Below, piece after piece: positions 16,619-26,705 of a stretch of DNA of 64,000 nt. The stretch is from Thermococcus radiotolerans. Lineage in GTDB: Archaea; Methanobacteriota_B; Thermococci; Thermococcales; Thermococcaceae. Location of the stretch: NCBI RefSeq assembly GCF_002214565.1, contig NZ_CP015106.1:1116001-1180000 (forward strand). The letters run 5' to 3'. The position numbers were made by a program, and so were the translations under genes. Position 1 is the stretch's first letter; each line of letters opens with the position of its first letter. A model generated the notes under the pieces. It was not told the origin of the DNA and searched no databases. It saw nothing but the letters and a program-made list of their open reading frames with translations.

Positions 16619-16627
16619 GCTCCCACC

Positions 16628-17389
16628 CTAGAGGGCATCTTTAAGAGCCCGGACTACGCTCGCCACCTCGTCCTGGCTCTCGGTAAGCTTGAGGAAGACG
16701 TCCTCAAGGCTCTCCTCGTGGGCGAACTCCTTGAGCTGCTCCACGGTTCCCTCCGCGATTATCTCCCCGTTGTAGATAACCCCAACGCGGTCGCATATCA
16801 TCTCTGCCAGCGCCAGAACGTGGGTGGAGAAGACTATGCTCCTGCCCTCCTCCCTGAACTGGAGTAGGAGTTCCCGGAGAATGCGGGCGCTCTTGGGGTC
16901 GAGGCCGTTCATCGCCTCGTCCAGTATGAGAACCTTCGGGTCGTGGAGCATCGCCGCTATGAGCGACACCTTCTGCCTCGTTCCGAAGCTGAGCGAACCT
17001 ATCATCTCGCCGAGGTAGCCCCCTATCCCAAACGCCCTGACCAGGGTCTCGACCCTCTCCTGGAGCTCTTCCTTCGGAATCCCCCTCACGCTCCCCACGA
17101 AGTTAAAGAACTCAACCGGGGTTAGGCTCTCGTAGAGAACCGGCGTTTCAGGCACGTAACCGACTATCCGCTTGACTCCGAGTGAATCCTCGGCGACGTC
17201 AACGCCGCCAACAACAACGCGCCCCGAGGTGGGTTTCAGTATCCCCGCCAGAATCTTCATCGTAGTGCTCTTCCCGCTCCCGTTCGGCCCGAGGAGGCCG
17301 TATATCTCGCCATCAGCAACAGTGAACGTTATTCCATTGACCGCCCTCGTGGGGCCGAAGCTCTTGGTGAGGTTCTCGACCTCGATCAT
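16628..17389 (-). CDS. ABC transporter ATP-binding protein
   Basis: The 253-aa ATPase has Walker A GPNGSGKST (about 33-41), a variant signature SLSFGTRQKVSL (about 131), Walker B VLILDEAMNGLD, and the switch His in IVFSTHVL. In the signature, SFGTR replaces the usual SGGxx. This is the CcmA/DrrA-like class that works with two-gene exporters. The start is preceded by GGTGGT. It is transcribed with the permease at 15155-16618. Confidence 0.9.
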   Translation of the reverse strand: MIEVENLTKSFGPTRAVNGITFTVADGEIYGLLGPNGSGKSTTMKILAGILKPTSGRVVVGGVDVAEDSLGVKRIVGYVPETPVLYESLTPVEFFNFVGSVRGIPKEELQERVETLVRAFGIGGYLGEMIGSLSFGTRQKVSLIAAMLHDPKVLILDEAMNGLDPKSARILRELLLQFREEGRSIVFSTHVLALAEMICDRVGVIYNGEIIAEGTVEQLKEFAHEESLEDVFLKLTESQDEVASVVRALKDAL

Positions 17390-17558
17390 TCTACCACCGG
17401 ATGTGATAATAATCTGTGCTTAATAAATTTTATCCCTTGAATGACTCTTCATCGAAGAAACACTTAAATAAAATAAAACCCAAAATTGGGTAAAATCCAA
17501 ACCCCTGTATGGGCTTCAATTTCGTTTCTTGCCCCAGGTTTGGGTTGGAGGTGCAGGT

Positions 17559-20114
17559 ATGAGAAAAACCTCTCGGATTTTGGTTCTCCTTTTACTAAGC
17601 GCGTTAGTTGTCATCAGCGGGTGTATCGGCACCACCCCCTCACCCACCGGAACTGGCCCAACAACCAGCGAGAACCCAACGACAAGCGGCACGGGCGAGA
17701 CGACATCCACGGCGGAGAGTTCTCCAACGGAAACTGGAAGTGAGACCGGAACCCACACAACCACTGAGACCGCAACGCAAACCGAAACCCAGACTGAGAC
17801 ATCGACCGAGACCTCAACACCCACTGAGACTCCCGCACCGAACGAGAGCATTCAGTACGATGAGGACGGCAATGTGGTATGTGAGGGCGACGCCGACCCG
17901 GATCTCGGCTGCGAAGCCGGGGAAACCAACGACAACGGAACAGGGCCAGGTTTCTCCCTGCCGGATAACCTGATAAACGTCACCCTTGAGCCCGTCATAA
18001 TACCCATTTACAAGCTCACGGCGAACTTCACCTACGCCGGACCGATTGGAAGCGACGCCTTCGAGCCCAACGGGGAGAAGATAGAAAAGGTTTCGATAAT
18101 TACATCCTCCACGGACCCGGGCAAGAACGTCAAGTTCACGATAACCTTTGAGAACGAGAGCCTTGCGGCGGCATATGTCCACATCCCCGTCTTCATAGAC
18201 ATGTTTAGCGGCAAAAAGTACGTCTACGAGCCGACGGTTCTGCGCTTCGATGAGGGCGAGGAGTTCGGGAGAATATGGGAGCTTCACCTTTACTCCACGG
18301 GCTTCACCCTCTACGAGCTGACTGGAAACGGCCCCGTTGAACTTCAGAATGGAAGCGTTCAGCTCGACGGAAGGCGGGTGAGCTTCACCATCGAGAACTT
18401 CTCGGAGATATTCCCGGAGAGGGTGTACCTAAGAATCTACGGGAGCACGATGACCGATAAAAGTCCAAGCCTCACCTACCCCTACACCGGTAGCTTCGTA
18501 ATCGAGGCCGGGAAGGGATGGATTGACTACTACTCGCCGGCCAGCTTCTTCACGCCGGAGGGCAAGTTATACATGGAGGCGAGGGGCTACGACCTGATGA
18601 TTAAGCTGTACCTCGACGACCGCAAGTACCGCGACATGATGCCGATGAAGGTCTTTTTTGACAGCAGTGACAACGGCGAGGCCGACTGGGTGGCCTACCT
18701 CGACGAGGACTCCTTCAAGCTTAGGGACACGTACGGGAGCGTCTACCGCGAGGGAAAGGTGAGTACATACATCGAAAACGACAGGCACGTCGTCGAGTTC
18801 ACCATCGAGAACTTTTTCTCCCTCGTCCCCTGGCGCTACTTCCGCCTCTGGTTCGCGGGCCAGGTTCAATCCCCGACCTTCAAGCCCCGCTTCCCTGCCC
18901 ACAGCAACATCTGGGTGAACGCCACCAACGGGCTTAGCATGGACAAAGACGTTGACCGCTACCTCGTCATCGTCGTCGAGGACGTTTACATAAAGGGCAA
19001 CAAGGACAGCGCGGAGGGGGAGATTCAGCTCGTCTCGTGGGCCTTCCCTGTTTACTGGGAGCACGAGAACGACCTCGACTGGGAGTATGGGCCGATTTAC
19101 GCCGTTGGCTACCCTGCAAAGCGCTGGGTCGAGGCAAACGACCACAGCCGGCTTTTATACCACGACGAGAGGGCGATAAGCGTGAGCTATCCCTTCATCA
19201 ACGGCTATCCGATATTTGCCATGCCCCTCGAGGAGGTCAAAAAATACAGGAAAATCTACGTCCACACGGCCGGCTGGGACTTGGACGACCCCGGCGAATA
19301 CATCACACTCGGGGCCGGTTTTCTGGTTGACGCCGCCCTGGGCCTCGCCACCGGAGAAATAGGAACGGCCATGAAGTACGGCTACAACGGCGTCATGTTC
19401 ATCAACCAGCTCGTCACCGGCCAGGGTGCGGCCGAGTGGTGGGGCTCAACGATAGTCAGGGACCTCGGCGGAGACCCCGATCCGGTCGGCTACAACGGCT
19501 ACGCGATAGACACGAACGGCAACTACCGCGACGGTGTTCTCGTTGAGGTATGGTCCGCCGACGGCAACATGAGGGTGACCTACCTCGTTCAGGAAGTTGA
19601 GGTCCCGAGGACGCTCCGCTACAACACGCTCCAGGCTTACCTTGACACCGTCCAGTTCACGAAGGACACGGAGTTCGGCGACGACGAGTACTACCTCTAC
19701 GCGAGCGGATTCATTTCCTTCAAGCCAGAGGAGGTAGCCGATGTGCCCGACATAACGCGGGAGGAAACCACCGCGATGGTTCCCGTACAGCCGGTTAACC
19801 GCTATCCCGAAGCGGGAGTTCTTTCGGGGAACAGGTTCACCACAAGGCCCCAGATGCTAATCATAGGCCACACGAGGGCCGATGTGCCGTTCCTCTACCT
19901 CGAATACGACGGCTGGGAAGAGGACGCTGGAAAATGGGGCAACGACGACGACCCGATGGGGCAGGTGGCGATAACGCTCCTCCTCGACGACGACTACTTC
20001 GACTGGGAGCCGAACTCCGCGATTCCGACGAAGGAGTGGAGCCTCGAGTTCCCGAGCTGCGGGGTCTCAGGCGGCTGCTCGAAGGCGTGGTTCTGGGTCA
20101 GGGTGAAGCCCTAA
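17559..20114 (+). CDS. Large secreted lipoprotein with Thr/Ser-rich linker, unknown function
   Basis: The 851-aa protein has a lipoprotein signal peptide (MRKTSRILVLLLLSALVV then ISGCIG, lipobox Cys near residue 23). A Thr/Ser/Glu/Pro-rich linker of about 70 residues, a likely O-glycosylated spacer, follows. The large extracellular part shows two related modules: one ending FTIENFSEIFPERVYLRIYG (about residue 300) and one ending FTIENFFSLVPWRYFRLWFA (about 430). The C-terminal half includes an apolar stretch ITLGAGFLVDAALGLATGEI and Asp-rich segments that may bind calcium. I do not recognise a catalytic family; surface glycoside binding or a structural role is possible. GGAGGTG (17547-17553) fixes the ATG at 17559. 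Confidence 0.75.
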   Translation: MRKTSRILVLLLLSALVVISGCIGTTPSPTGTGPTTSENPTTSGTGETTSTAESSPTETGSETGTHTTTETATQTETQTETSTETSTPTETPAPNESIQYDEDGNVVCEGDADPDLGCEAGETNDNGTGPGFSLPDNLINVTLEPVIIPIYKLTANFTYAGPIGSDAFEPNGEKIEKVSIITSSTDPGKNVKFTITFENESLAAAYVHIPVFIDMFSGKKYVYEPTVLRFDEGEEFGRIWELHLYSTGFTLYELTGNGPVELQNGSVQLDGRRVSFTIENFSEIFPERVYLRIYGSTMTDKSPSLTYPYTGSFVIEAGKGWIDYYSPASFFTPEGKLYMEARGYDLMIKLYLDDRKYRDMMPMKVFFDSSDNGEADWVAYLDEDSFKLRDTYGSVYREGKVSTYIENDRHVVEFTIENFFSLVPWRYFRLWFAGQVQSPTFKPRFPAHSNIWVNATNGLSMDKDVDRYLVIVVEDVYIKGNKDSAEGEIQLVSWAFPVYWEHENDLDWEYGPIYAVGYPAKRWVEANDHSRLLYHDERAISVSYPFINGYPIFAMPLEEVKKYRKIYVHTAGWDLDDPGEYITLGAGFLVDAALGLATGEIGTAMKYGYNGVMFINQLVTGQGAAEWWGSTIVRDLGGDPDPVGYNGYAIDTNGNYRDGVLVEVWSADGNMRVTYLVQEVEVPRTLRYNTLQAYLDTVQFTKDTEFGDDEYYLYASGFISFKPEEVADVPDITREETTAMVPVQPVNRYPEAGVLSGNRFTTRPQMLIIGHTRADVPFLYLEYDGWEEDAGKWGNDDDPMGQVAITLLLDDDYFDWEPNSAIPTKEWSLEFPSCGVSGGCSKAWFWVRVKP

Positions 20115-20241
20115 TTCCTCTTTTACCTTTTCCACCTTCATCTCACCTGGAACCCTGCCCCAGATGAGAGCCAACTTTTTTAATCCTCCACTCCCAACTC
20201 ATGAGCATCAAGTATCAAATTAGGAAGATGGGGGGAGATAG

Positions 20242-20427
20242 TTGAACGGCTCCCAGATAATCGGTGTTGGGATAATAATAGGTGCCTACTCTCTTATGCT
20301 CTTTCTCCTGCACAAGTCGAAAAAGATAATCGAAGAACTGAAGGCCATGAGAGAGGCCCAGATGAGGCGCAGGATAAAGCAGAAGGTCAACTCCGTGAGA
20401 AACGTTGTAATCAGGAGGAGGCGATAG
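20242..20427 (+). CDS. Small membrane protein with basic tail
   Basis: The 61-aa protein starts at TTG after GGGGGGAGATAG. One membrane helix (IIGVGIIIGAYSLMLFLL) is followed by a charged helix and an Arg/Lys-rich tail ending VIRRRR. It ends 1 bp before the APC-family transporter gene, so the two are translationally linked; it may be an accessory subunit. I know no named family for it. Confidence 0.65.
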   Translation: MNGSQIIGVGIIIGAYSLMLFLLHKSKKIIEELKAMREAQMRRRIKQKVNSVRNVVIRRRR

Positions 20428-20428
20428 C

Positions 20429-22654
20429 ATGGAGGAGGAAATCGGGCTCTCGCGAGGATTATCGATGTGGCACCTCATGATGATGGGCATGGGCATGATG
20501 ATTGGGGCGGGCGTGTTTGTCGCCACCGGAATCTCGATAGGCTTCGCCGGTCCCGGCGGGGTTCTCGTGGCCTTTGCCCTCAACGGTCTCGTGGCCCTCT
20601 TCTCGGCGATGTCCTTTGCGGAGCTGGCTTCCGCGCTTCCCACCGCTGGAGGAGCCTACACCTACATAGACGAGGCGTTTAAGGGCTTAATCGGCTTCAT
20701 CTCAGGCTGGCTCAACTGGTTCGCCCTCACCGTTGCGGGAAGCCTCTACGCCATAACCTTCGCGACCTACACGGTTTTTCTCCTTGAGGGGACGAAGTGG
20801 TTCTCGTCCCTCGGTGTTGAGAGCGAGCTCGTGATAAAGGCCCTCGCGCTCCTGATAATAGCCGTCTTCGTGGTCATCAACTACATCGGCGTTTCAGAGA
20901 CGGGCAACATCGAGAACCTGATTACCATCGGCCAGATGTCAACTCTGCTCTTCATCGGTGCCTTTGCGGTGTTCTACACCATCCTCCATCCCGAGAGGCT
21001 CTCCCACTTCAGCAACTTCGTCCCGAACGGCTGGGGCAAGGTTTTAGCAGCTATGGGCTTTACATACGTTGGCTTTGAGGGCTACGAGGTCATAGCGCAC
21101 GCCGGCGAGGAGGCCTTTGACCCGAAGGAGAGCATACCCAAGGCAATCCTCTACTCCGTTGTGGCCGTAACAACAACTTACCTCCTCTTCGCCTTCGCGG
21201 CGATAGTCGGGGCCGACGTTTCGCCCGAGAACCTGACGGCGTGGTTCGCCTCCCACGGGGCCGTTGGCATGGGCGAGGCGATAAAGGACCTCATGCCCTA
21301 CGGGGGCCTCTTGATAACGCTCGCGGCGATTTTTTCCTCGACTTCAGCGCTCAACGCCACCATATACTCATCAACGAGGGTTCTCTTTGCAATAAGCCGC
21401 GATGGGAAGCTCCCGCGCTTCATATCGAGGATTCACCCGGTGAGGAGGGTTCCCCACATAGCACTTGCTCTCTCTTCCATCATCATAGTAACCGTTGCCA
21501 TGGCCCTGCCGATAGAGGACGTTGCAGCGAGCGCGGACATAGTCTTCCTGCTGATATTCCTGCTCGTCAACGCAGCCGTGATAAAGATAAGGCGCGAGAG
21601 GGGGGACGAGCTGGATTATGGCTTCCTGATGCCTTATTTCCCGGCCATACCCATCATCGCCATAGCCCTGCAGGGGGTTCTCTCCATATGGATATTCGAC
21701 GTGAGCCCAACGGCGTGGTTCGTAACGCTTGGGTGGGTAATCCTGGGTCTGGCACTGAGCTCCCGCTACAAGGGGGCGAGGGAAGTGAAGGAGGCACCTG
21801 AGAGGGAAGTTGTTTTCGGAGAGTGGTTGCCCGAAGGCTACAAGGTTCTCGTGGCCATCTCAAATCCGAGAAATGCCCCCTACCTTGCCAGGATAGGTGA
21901 GACAATAGCCCGGGCCAGAAAGGGTGAACTGGCCCTCGTAAGTGTCGTGACAGTTCCAGAGCAGACGCCACTTCAGGAGGCGCACCGCTTTGCGGGCCCC
22001 GCTTTGGAACTGCTCAGGAAGGTGAGAGAAGGGCTCAGTGAGGAGGTAAACGTGAGGGGTGTGGTTTACTACGCCCACAGCGTTTACAGGGGAATACTGA
22101 GCGCCATAAAGATCAAGAAGGCAGACCTCCTCGTGCTTGGCTGGAGGGGGCGTTCGAGGCTGGGATACATCTTTGGCAGCAACCTCGATAGGCTCGTGGA
22201 AGCCCCGTGTGATGTGCTCCTCGTGAAGCCTGGAAAGGGTGAAGAAGTTAAAAAAATCCTCTTTCCAACGGCAGGCGGTCCCCACAGCCTCCTCGCGGCG
22301 GAGATAGCGAGAATATTCGCCCTTGAAAACGATGCAAGCGTTACCGTGCTGTACGTTGACACTGAGGGAACGGAAAGGAGGAGGATAGAGCGCCGCCTTG
22401 AGCCGGTTATGAGGCTCCTGAACGGGGCGAGAGGCACCCTAAAGATTGTCCACACCAACAACCCCAAAGGTGCAATACTCTCCGAGTGCCGCAACCACGA
22501 CCTCGTTATAATGGGCGCCTCGGAGGGCTCCATTTTTGCCAGGCGACTTTTCGGGGAACTGCCCGTCGAAGTTGCGAAGGAATGTGAAAAAACCGTATTC
22601 CTCGTCAAAAAGGACCTTGGAAGGCGCTCTTGGCTCAGGAGATGGTTTTTATGA
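20429..22654 (+). CDS. APC-family amino acid transporter fused to two universal-stress (USP) domains
   Basis: The 741-aa protein has an N-terminal APC permease of about 12 membrane helices (residues 1-440), with the early IGAGVFVATGISIGFAGPGG motif. Two C-terminal USP-like domains follow (about 470-600 and 605-735). Each ends with a nucleotide-binding-type segment: GWRGRSRLGYIFGSNLDRL in the first and MGASEGSIFARRLFGELPVE in the second. The permease moves an amino acid or related cation; the USP domains probably sense ATP or AMP. The small membrane protein upstream is likely part of the same unit. Confidence 0.9.
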   Translation: MEEEIGLSRGLSMWHLMMMGMGMMIGAGVFVATGISIGFAGPGGVLVAFALNGLVALFSAMSFAELASALPTAGGAYTYIDEAFKGLIGFISGWLNWFALTVAGSLYAITFATYTVFLLEGTKWFSSLGVESELVIKALALLIIAVFVVINYIGVSETGNIENLITIGQMSTLLFIGAFAVFYTILHPERLSHFSNFVPNGWGKVLAAMGFTYVGFEGYEVIAHAGEEAFDPKESIPKAILYSVVAVTTTYLLFAFAAIVGADVSPENLTAWFASHGAVGMGEAIKDLMPYGGLLITLAAIFSSTSALNATIYSSTRVLFAISRDGKLPRFISRIHPVRRVPHIALALSSIIIVTVAMALPIEDVAASADIVFLLIFLLVNAAVIKIRRERGDELDYGFLMPYFPAIPIIAIALQGVLSIWIFDVSPTAWFVTLGWVILGLALSSRYKGAREVKEAPEREVVFGEWLPEGYKVLVAISNPRNAPYLARIGETIARARKGELALVSVVTVPEQTPLQEAHRFAGPALELLRKVREGLSEEVNVRGVVYYAHSVYRGILSAIKIKKADLLVLGWRGRSRLGYIFGSNLDRLVEAPCDVLLVKPGKGEEVKKILFPTAGGPHSLLAAEIARIFALENDASVTVLYVDTEGTERRRIERRLEPVMRLLNGARGTLKIVHTNNPKGAILSECRNHDLVIMGASEGSIFARRLFGELPVEVAKECEKTVFLVKKDLGRRSWLRRWFL

Positions 22655-22690
22655 TGGCGTTCGTGCCTGCCGATGGAGTCATTTCTGTTT

Positions 22691-23368
22691 TTACTCTTTT
22701 TTCTCAAGGTGAGCCCTCTTGACCTCAAGCACTCCGGAATAGTCCCACTCGTTCCACTTCTTTTCGACTTCATCGAAAACTATGCGCGCCTTGAAGAAGG
22801 GCGCATCCCTGACGAAGGTCTCGAACTCACCGCCTTCCCCGGCCACGTGGATTCTGTACTTCTCGTGGAGCCTCACCAGCTCCTCTAAGGCCTTCTCGTC
22901 AATCCTCCTTCCGAGCCATCTCTCGTCCAGGCCGTAGGCGGCCGTGCCGACCATGACCACGTCGAAGATGCCGATTATCTCGCGCATGTAGTCAACCGGA
23001 TCGCGGTGCCAGGCAGGGGCAAAGCTCTCTATGCCGAGCTCTTTTGCCACCCTGTCAACGCGCTTCTTCTGGTACTCGCTGGCCAAGGCGCCGGCAACGA
23101 CACCGTCTATCCTCAGCCCCTCGAGGACGGCCTTCATGTCCTCTACCTCTTTCTCCTTCTCGCCGCTCGTGAAGCCCTTCACAAGGGGAATCCCCACAGC
23201 CTTCGCCTGGAGCTCGGTGAGGTGGATGTTTGGCACGTGGTACATGTAGCTCTCGTCGCTCTCGCTCACCATCGAGACGAGGTATTTGACCTCAAACTCC
23301 TGCTTCAAGGCCCAATAGAGGGCATAGTTGGAGTCCTTCCCGCCCGAATACAGCACGGCAACTCGCAT
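22691..23368 (-). CDS. dph6: Diphthine--ammonia ligase
   Basis: The 225-aa adenine-nucleotide-alpha-hydrolase protein starts [17 protein letters not shown] (the PP-loop SGGKDS) and has the family [10 protein letters not shown] and [15 protein letters not shown] segments. Dph6 catalyses the last step of diphthamide formation on elongation factor 2. ATG 23368 has GGTGA 5 nt upstream; GTG at 23377 is part of that site and is rejected. It diverges from the IPCT/DIPPS gene across about 85 bp. Confidence 0.92.
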   Translation of the reverse strand: MRVAVLYSGGKDSNYALYWALKQEFEVKYLVSMVSESDESYMYHVPNIHLTELQAKAVGIPLVKGFTSGEKEKEVEDMKAVLEGLRIDGVVAGALASEYQKKRVDRVAKELGIESFAPAWHRDPVDYMREIIGIFDVVMVGTAAYGLDERWLGRRIDEKALEELVRLHEKYRIHVAGEGGEFETFVRDAPFFKARIVFDEVEKKWNEWDYSGVLEVKRAHLEKKE

Positions 23369-23453
23369 CTCTCTCACCCGAAAGCTTCAAATCGTTGGTC
23401 AGATAACCCTCACTGGAGAGTGGCTCGGCGGGGGCTTTAAAAAGGTGATGGCA

Positions 23454-24737
23454 ATGGTGCCAAAAACGGCGGTGATTCTGGCGGCAGGCCTCGGAACGAG
23501 GATGGGGGAGAGGCCCAAGGGGCTCGTTAAGGTAGCAGGAAGGGAGATTCTGTATCGGACGATGCATCTCCTTCAGAAGAACGGCGTCAAAAGGTTCGTA
23601 ATCGTCACCAACGAACGCTATGCAGGACTTTACCGTGAGTTCATCGAGGAGCACGGCCTCAACGCCGAGCTGGTGATCAACCCAGAGCCTGAGAAGGGCA
23701 ACGGACACTCCCTCCACCTCGCCAAGGATTATGTCTCTGGAAGGTTTGTTCTGGTGATGAGCGACCACGTTTACGGCGAGGAATTCATCCGGGAGGCCCT
23801 GATGGGGAGCGGCCTTATAGCGGACAGGAAACCAAGATGGACGGACGTTGGCGAGGCGACTAGGGTAAGAGTCAAAAACGGCAGAGTCGAGGAGACGGGC
23901 AAATCCCTCAACGAGTGGGACGCAGTCGATACGGGCTTCTTCGTCCTCGATGGGACAATCTTCGAGATAACAGAGGCACTGGAGAGGGAGAGAGAAGGGG
24001 ACTATTCCATGAGTGATGTTGTGAAGAGGGCAAGGCTTGAGGTTACCTTCCTCGACGGTCTCCCTTGGATTGATGTTGACACGCCCGAGGACCTGAAAAG
24101 GGCCAGGAGGATGCTCGTTAAGACCGCGGTGAAGGGAACGGGCGACGGGTTCATCAGCAGGCATCTCAACAGGAAGATTTCAACCGAGATAAGCTACCTC
24201 CTCGCCGAGAAGGTCACCCCGAACCAAATGACTGTCGTTACATTTGCCCTCGGAATAATCTCTGCCTTTCTGACGCTCCTCAGTCTTCCCTTAGCCGGAA
24301 TACTGTATCAGATTAGCTCAATCCTCGACGGCGTTGACGGCGAACTGGCAAGGGCCCAGATGATGACGAGCAGGTTTGGGGGCTACATAGATTCCCTCCT
24401 CGACCGCTACGTTGACGGCGCATTTCTGGCCTTTCTTGCTTACTCAACTCTCACCAAGCCCCTCTGGTACCTCATTGCACTCCTTGCACTCCTCGGCTCG
24501 GTGATGGTGAGCTACTCGACCGAGAGGTTCAAGGCTGCTTATGGAAAGGACGCATACAGCTCGATTCCAGCTCTCAGAAAGCTCCCCGGCAAGAGGGACG
24601 AGAGAATCTTCCTGACGATGCTCTTCCTCCTGTATCCGGTCGAGACTTCGGTTAAAGCGCTCTTCCTCCTTCTCGCCATAATCACGAACCTGCGGGTGGT
24701 AATGACGGCGTGGCTGATAGGGAGAAAGAAAAGCTGA
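23454..24737 (+). CDS. Bifunctional CTP:inositol-1-phosphate cytidylyltransferase / di-myo-inositol-phosphate-phosphate synthase
   Basis: The 427-aa fusion has an N-terminal sugar-nucleotidyltransferase (AVILAAGLGTRMGERPKGLV, residues about 5-225) and a C-terminal CDP-alcohol phosphotransferase. The latter has the motif DGVDGELARAQ followed by GGYIDSLLDRYVD (DGxxAR...GxxxDxxxD) and several membrane helices. It makes CDP-inositol and condenses it with inositol-1-phosphate to phospho-DIP, precursor of the heat-stress solute DIP. GGTGAT lies 4-5 nt before ATG 23454; ATG 23448 is an alternative. The partner inositol-1-phosphate synthase is at 29536, beyond the ABC transporter genes. Confidence 0.93.
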   Translation: MVPKTAVILAAGLGTRMGERPKGLVKVAGREILYRTMHLLQKNGVKRFVIVTNERYAGLYREFIEEHGLNAELVINPEPEKGNGHSLHLAKDYVSGRFVLVMSDHVYGEEFIREALMGSGLIADRKPRWTDVGEATRVRVKNGRVEETGKSLNEWDAVDTGFFVLDGTIFEITEALEREREGDYSMSDVVKRARLEVTFLDGLPWIDVDTPEDLKRARRMLVKTAVKGTGDGFISRHLNRKISTEISYLLAEKVTPNQMTVVTFALGIISAFLTLLSLPLAGILYQISSILDGVDGELARAQMMTSRFGGYIDSLLDRYVDGAFLAFLAYSTLTKPLWYLIALLALLGSVMVSYSTERFKAAYGKDAYSSIPALRKLPGKRDERIFLTMLFLLYPVETSVKALFLLLAIITNLRVVMTAWLIGRKKS

Positions 24738-24739
24738 GC

Positions 24740-25825
24740 TCACTCCTCGAGGAACTCAAGGGCCTTCTCCGTCTTCCTGTCGAAGAGGACTATCCTGTCC
24801 TCCCGGAGTTTCACCGTCACCGGCTCGCCGAAGCTGAAGTGCTCCCCCTCCGGGGCAAAGACCTTGACGAACGCTCCGTTGACCGAGACCGTGACTATCT
24901 GCTCCCTGCCGAGGGGCTCAAAGGAATAGACCGTTCCGACGAGTCCCTCGGTGGTTCCTTTCATGACTTCTGCGTCGTGCGGCCTGAAGCCGAGGATGAC
25001 CTCCGCGACACCGAGTTTCTCAACCAGCTCCCGGTACTGGGCCGGAATCGGAATCCTGCTTCCATAGACGTCAAGGTAAGATCCCCTGACCTCAGCCTCG
25101 ACGAAGTTCATGGGCGGGCTTCCGAGGAAGCCGCCGACGAAGCGGTACTTCGGCCTGTAATAGACGTCGTCCGGGCTTCCGACCTGGAGTATCACCCCCT
25201 CCTTGATCACGGCTATCCTGTCGGCCATTGCGAGAGCCTCGGCCTGGTCGTGGGTGACGTAAACGGCGGTGATTCCAAGCTCCTTCTGGAGTCTCTTGAG
25301 CTCGGCCCTTACCTCAAGCCTCAGGAGCGCGTCGAGGTTGCTCAGCGGCTCATCGAGTAGGAGAACGTCCGGCTCCTTGACCAGGGCCCTCGCTATGGCA
25401 ACACGCTGCTGCTGGCCACCCGAGAGCTGCCATGGATAACGGTCGAGGAGGTTCTCTATGTGGAGCATCCCGGCAACCTCCCTGACCTTTTTGGCTATCT
25501 CGTCCTTCGGTGCCTTCCTCAGCTCAAGCGGAAAGGCTATGTTGTCGAAGACCTTCATGTGCGGATAGAGCGCCCAGTTCTGAAAGACCAGACCGACGTT
25601 CCTGTCCTTCGGCGGGACATCGGTAACGTCCCTGCCGTCAAAATATATTCTCCCGCTCGTCGGCCTGTAGATTCCAGCTATCGTGTAGAGGAGCGTTGAC
25701 TTCCCGCTTCCCGAGGGGCCGAGGAGCGCCATGAACTCCTTGTCGGCTATCTCAAGGCTTACCCGTTTGAGGGCCTCAAAGTCGCCGAACCTCTTTGTGA
25801 TGTTGTCCAGGGTGACCTTAACCAT
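24740..25825 (-). CDS. CUT1-type sugar ABC transporter, ATP-binding protein
   Basis: The 361-aa ATPase has Walker [10 protein letters not shown], signature [15 protein letters not shown], Walker [13 protein letters not shown] and a C-terminal MalK-type regulatory (TOBE) domain with [11 protein letters not shown]. It powers uptake through the two permeases encoded upstream. ATG 25825 follows GAGGTGG by 5 nt; GTG 25834 lies inside that site. It is the last gene of the four-gene transporter operon. Confidence 0.93.
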   Translation of the reverse strand: MVKVTLDNITKRFGDFEALKRVSLEIADKEFMALLGPSGSGKSTLLYTIAGIYRPTSGRIYFDGRDVTDVPPKDRNVGLVFQNWALYPHMKVFDNIAFPLELRKAPKDEIAKKVREVAGMLHIENLLDRYPWQLSGGQQQRVAIARALVKEPDVLLLDEPLSNLDALLRLEVRAELKRLQKELGITAVYVTHDQAEALAMADRIAVIKEGVILQVGSPDDVYYRPKYRFVGGFLGSPPMNFVEAEVRGSYLDVYGSRIPIPAQYRELVEKLGVAEVILGFRPHDAEVMKGTTEGLVGTVYSFEPLGREQIVTVSVNGAFVKVFAPEGEHFSFGEPVTVKLREDRIVLFDRKTEKALEFLEE

Positions 25826-25835
25826 TTCAACCACC

Positions 25836-26705
25836 TCAACCCTTTATTCCACCCGAGTAGCCCTGGAGGAGGATCTGCTGGGCGGTTATGAAGAATATTA
25901 TCGTGGGGAGGAGGTAGAACGTTCCGGCGGCCGCTATGAGGGGCATGTGGGAGTACTCGGCCTCTATGTTGGCCTCTATGAACGTCGCGAGCGTGGGATA
26001 GACGAGGAAGGTTCTCACGTAGATTATGTCCTGCCAGCCAGCGAGGAAGGCAAAGAGGGCAACAGCCAAAATCCCTGGCTTTATGAGGGGCAGCATTATC
26101 TTTCTCCAGACCGTTATCCGGGAGGCGCCGTCTATGATTCCGGACCACTCGAACTCCCAGGGAATAGTGTCAAAGAAGCCCTTCATGAGCCAGATCGACA
26201 TGGGTATCTCTAATGCAGCCCTCGCGAGGATGACGTACGCGAAGGAGTAGAGTCCGACGACCTCGTAGTTCTGGGGGAACGTGAGGCGGTAGAGAAGGTA
26301 AACGCCCACTATGAGGGCAACGCCCGGGAAGGCGTGGAGAACGAGGAGGAGAACCATCATGGTCTTCCTTCCACGGAAGTCTATCCTTGAGAGGGAGTAC
26401 CCAGCGAGGGCGCTTATCCCGGTAACGACGCCGGCCACACCAAGGGCCACTATGAGAGTGTTGAGGGTTATGCGCCATATGTTGACCCTTATTCCACCTG
26501 TGGTGGCTATCTTCCCCTGGAAGAGGTTTATCCAGTTCTCAAGCGTCGGGTGGAAGGAGTTGGGGTCAAGGTTGGTGACCATCTCCGTGCTGAAGCTCGA
26601 AAGGACGAGGAGGGAAAAGCCCAGAATTAGCGGGAGGCTCGCAAGGAGGAGGGCGAGGATTATAAGCCGCTCGTACCTCTTGGGTCTCGTCTCCACGTCC
26701 CTCAT
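25836..26705 (-). CDS. CUT1-type sugar ABC transporter permease (MalG-like)
   Basis: The 289-aa permease has six membrane helices and the binding-protein-dependent transport motif EWSGIIDGASRITVWRKIML near residue 190, the EAA loop that contacts the ATPase. The ATG overlaps the stop of the preceding permease gene. It forms the channel with the MalF-like partner. Confidence 0.92.
   Translation of the reverse strand: MRDVETRPKRYERLIILALLLASLPLILGFSLLVLSSFSTEMVTNLDPNSFHPTLENWINLFQGKIATTGGIRVNIWRITLNTLIVALGVAGVVTGISALAGYSLSRIDFRGRKTMMVLLLVLHAFPGVALIVGVYLLYRLTFPQNYEVVGLYSFAYVILARAALEIPMSIWLMKGFFDTIPWEFEWSGIIDGASRITVWRKIMLPLIKPGILAVALFAFLAGWQDIIYVRTFLVYPTLATFIEANIEAEYSHMPLIAAAGTFYLLPTIIFFITAQQILLQGYSGGIKG

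Noticed and set aside
17497-17543. CCAAACC/GGTTTGG hairpin in the lipoprotein leader as a riboswitch
   Set aside because: Only one 7-bp helix around a 33-nt loop; no further conserved structure is visible.
17516-17851. Val/Ser-rich frame opposite the lipoprotein linker
   Set aside because: It arises from the repetitive ACN/GAG codons of the Thr/Glu linker.
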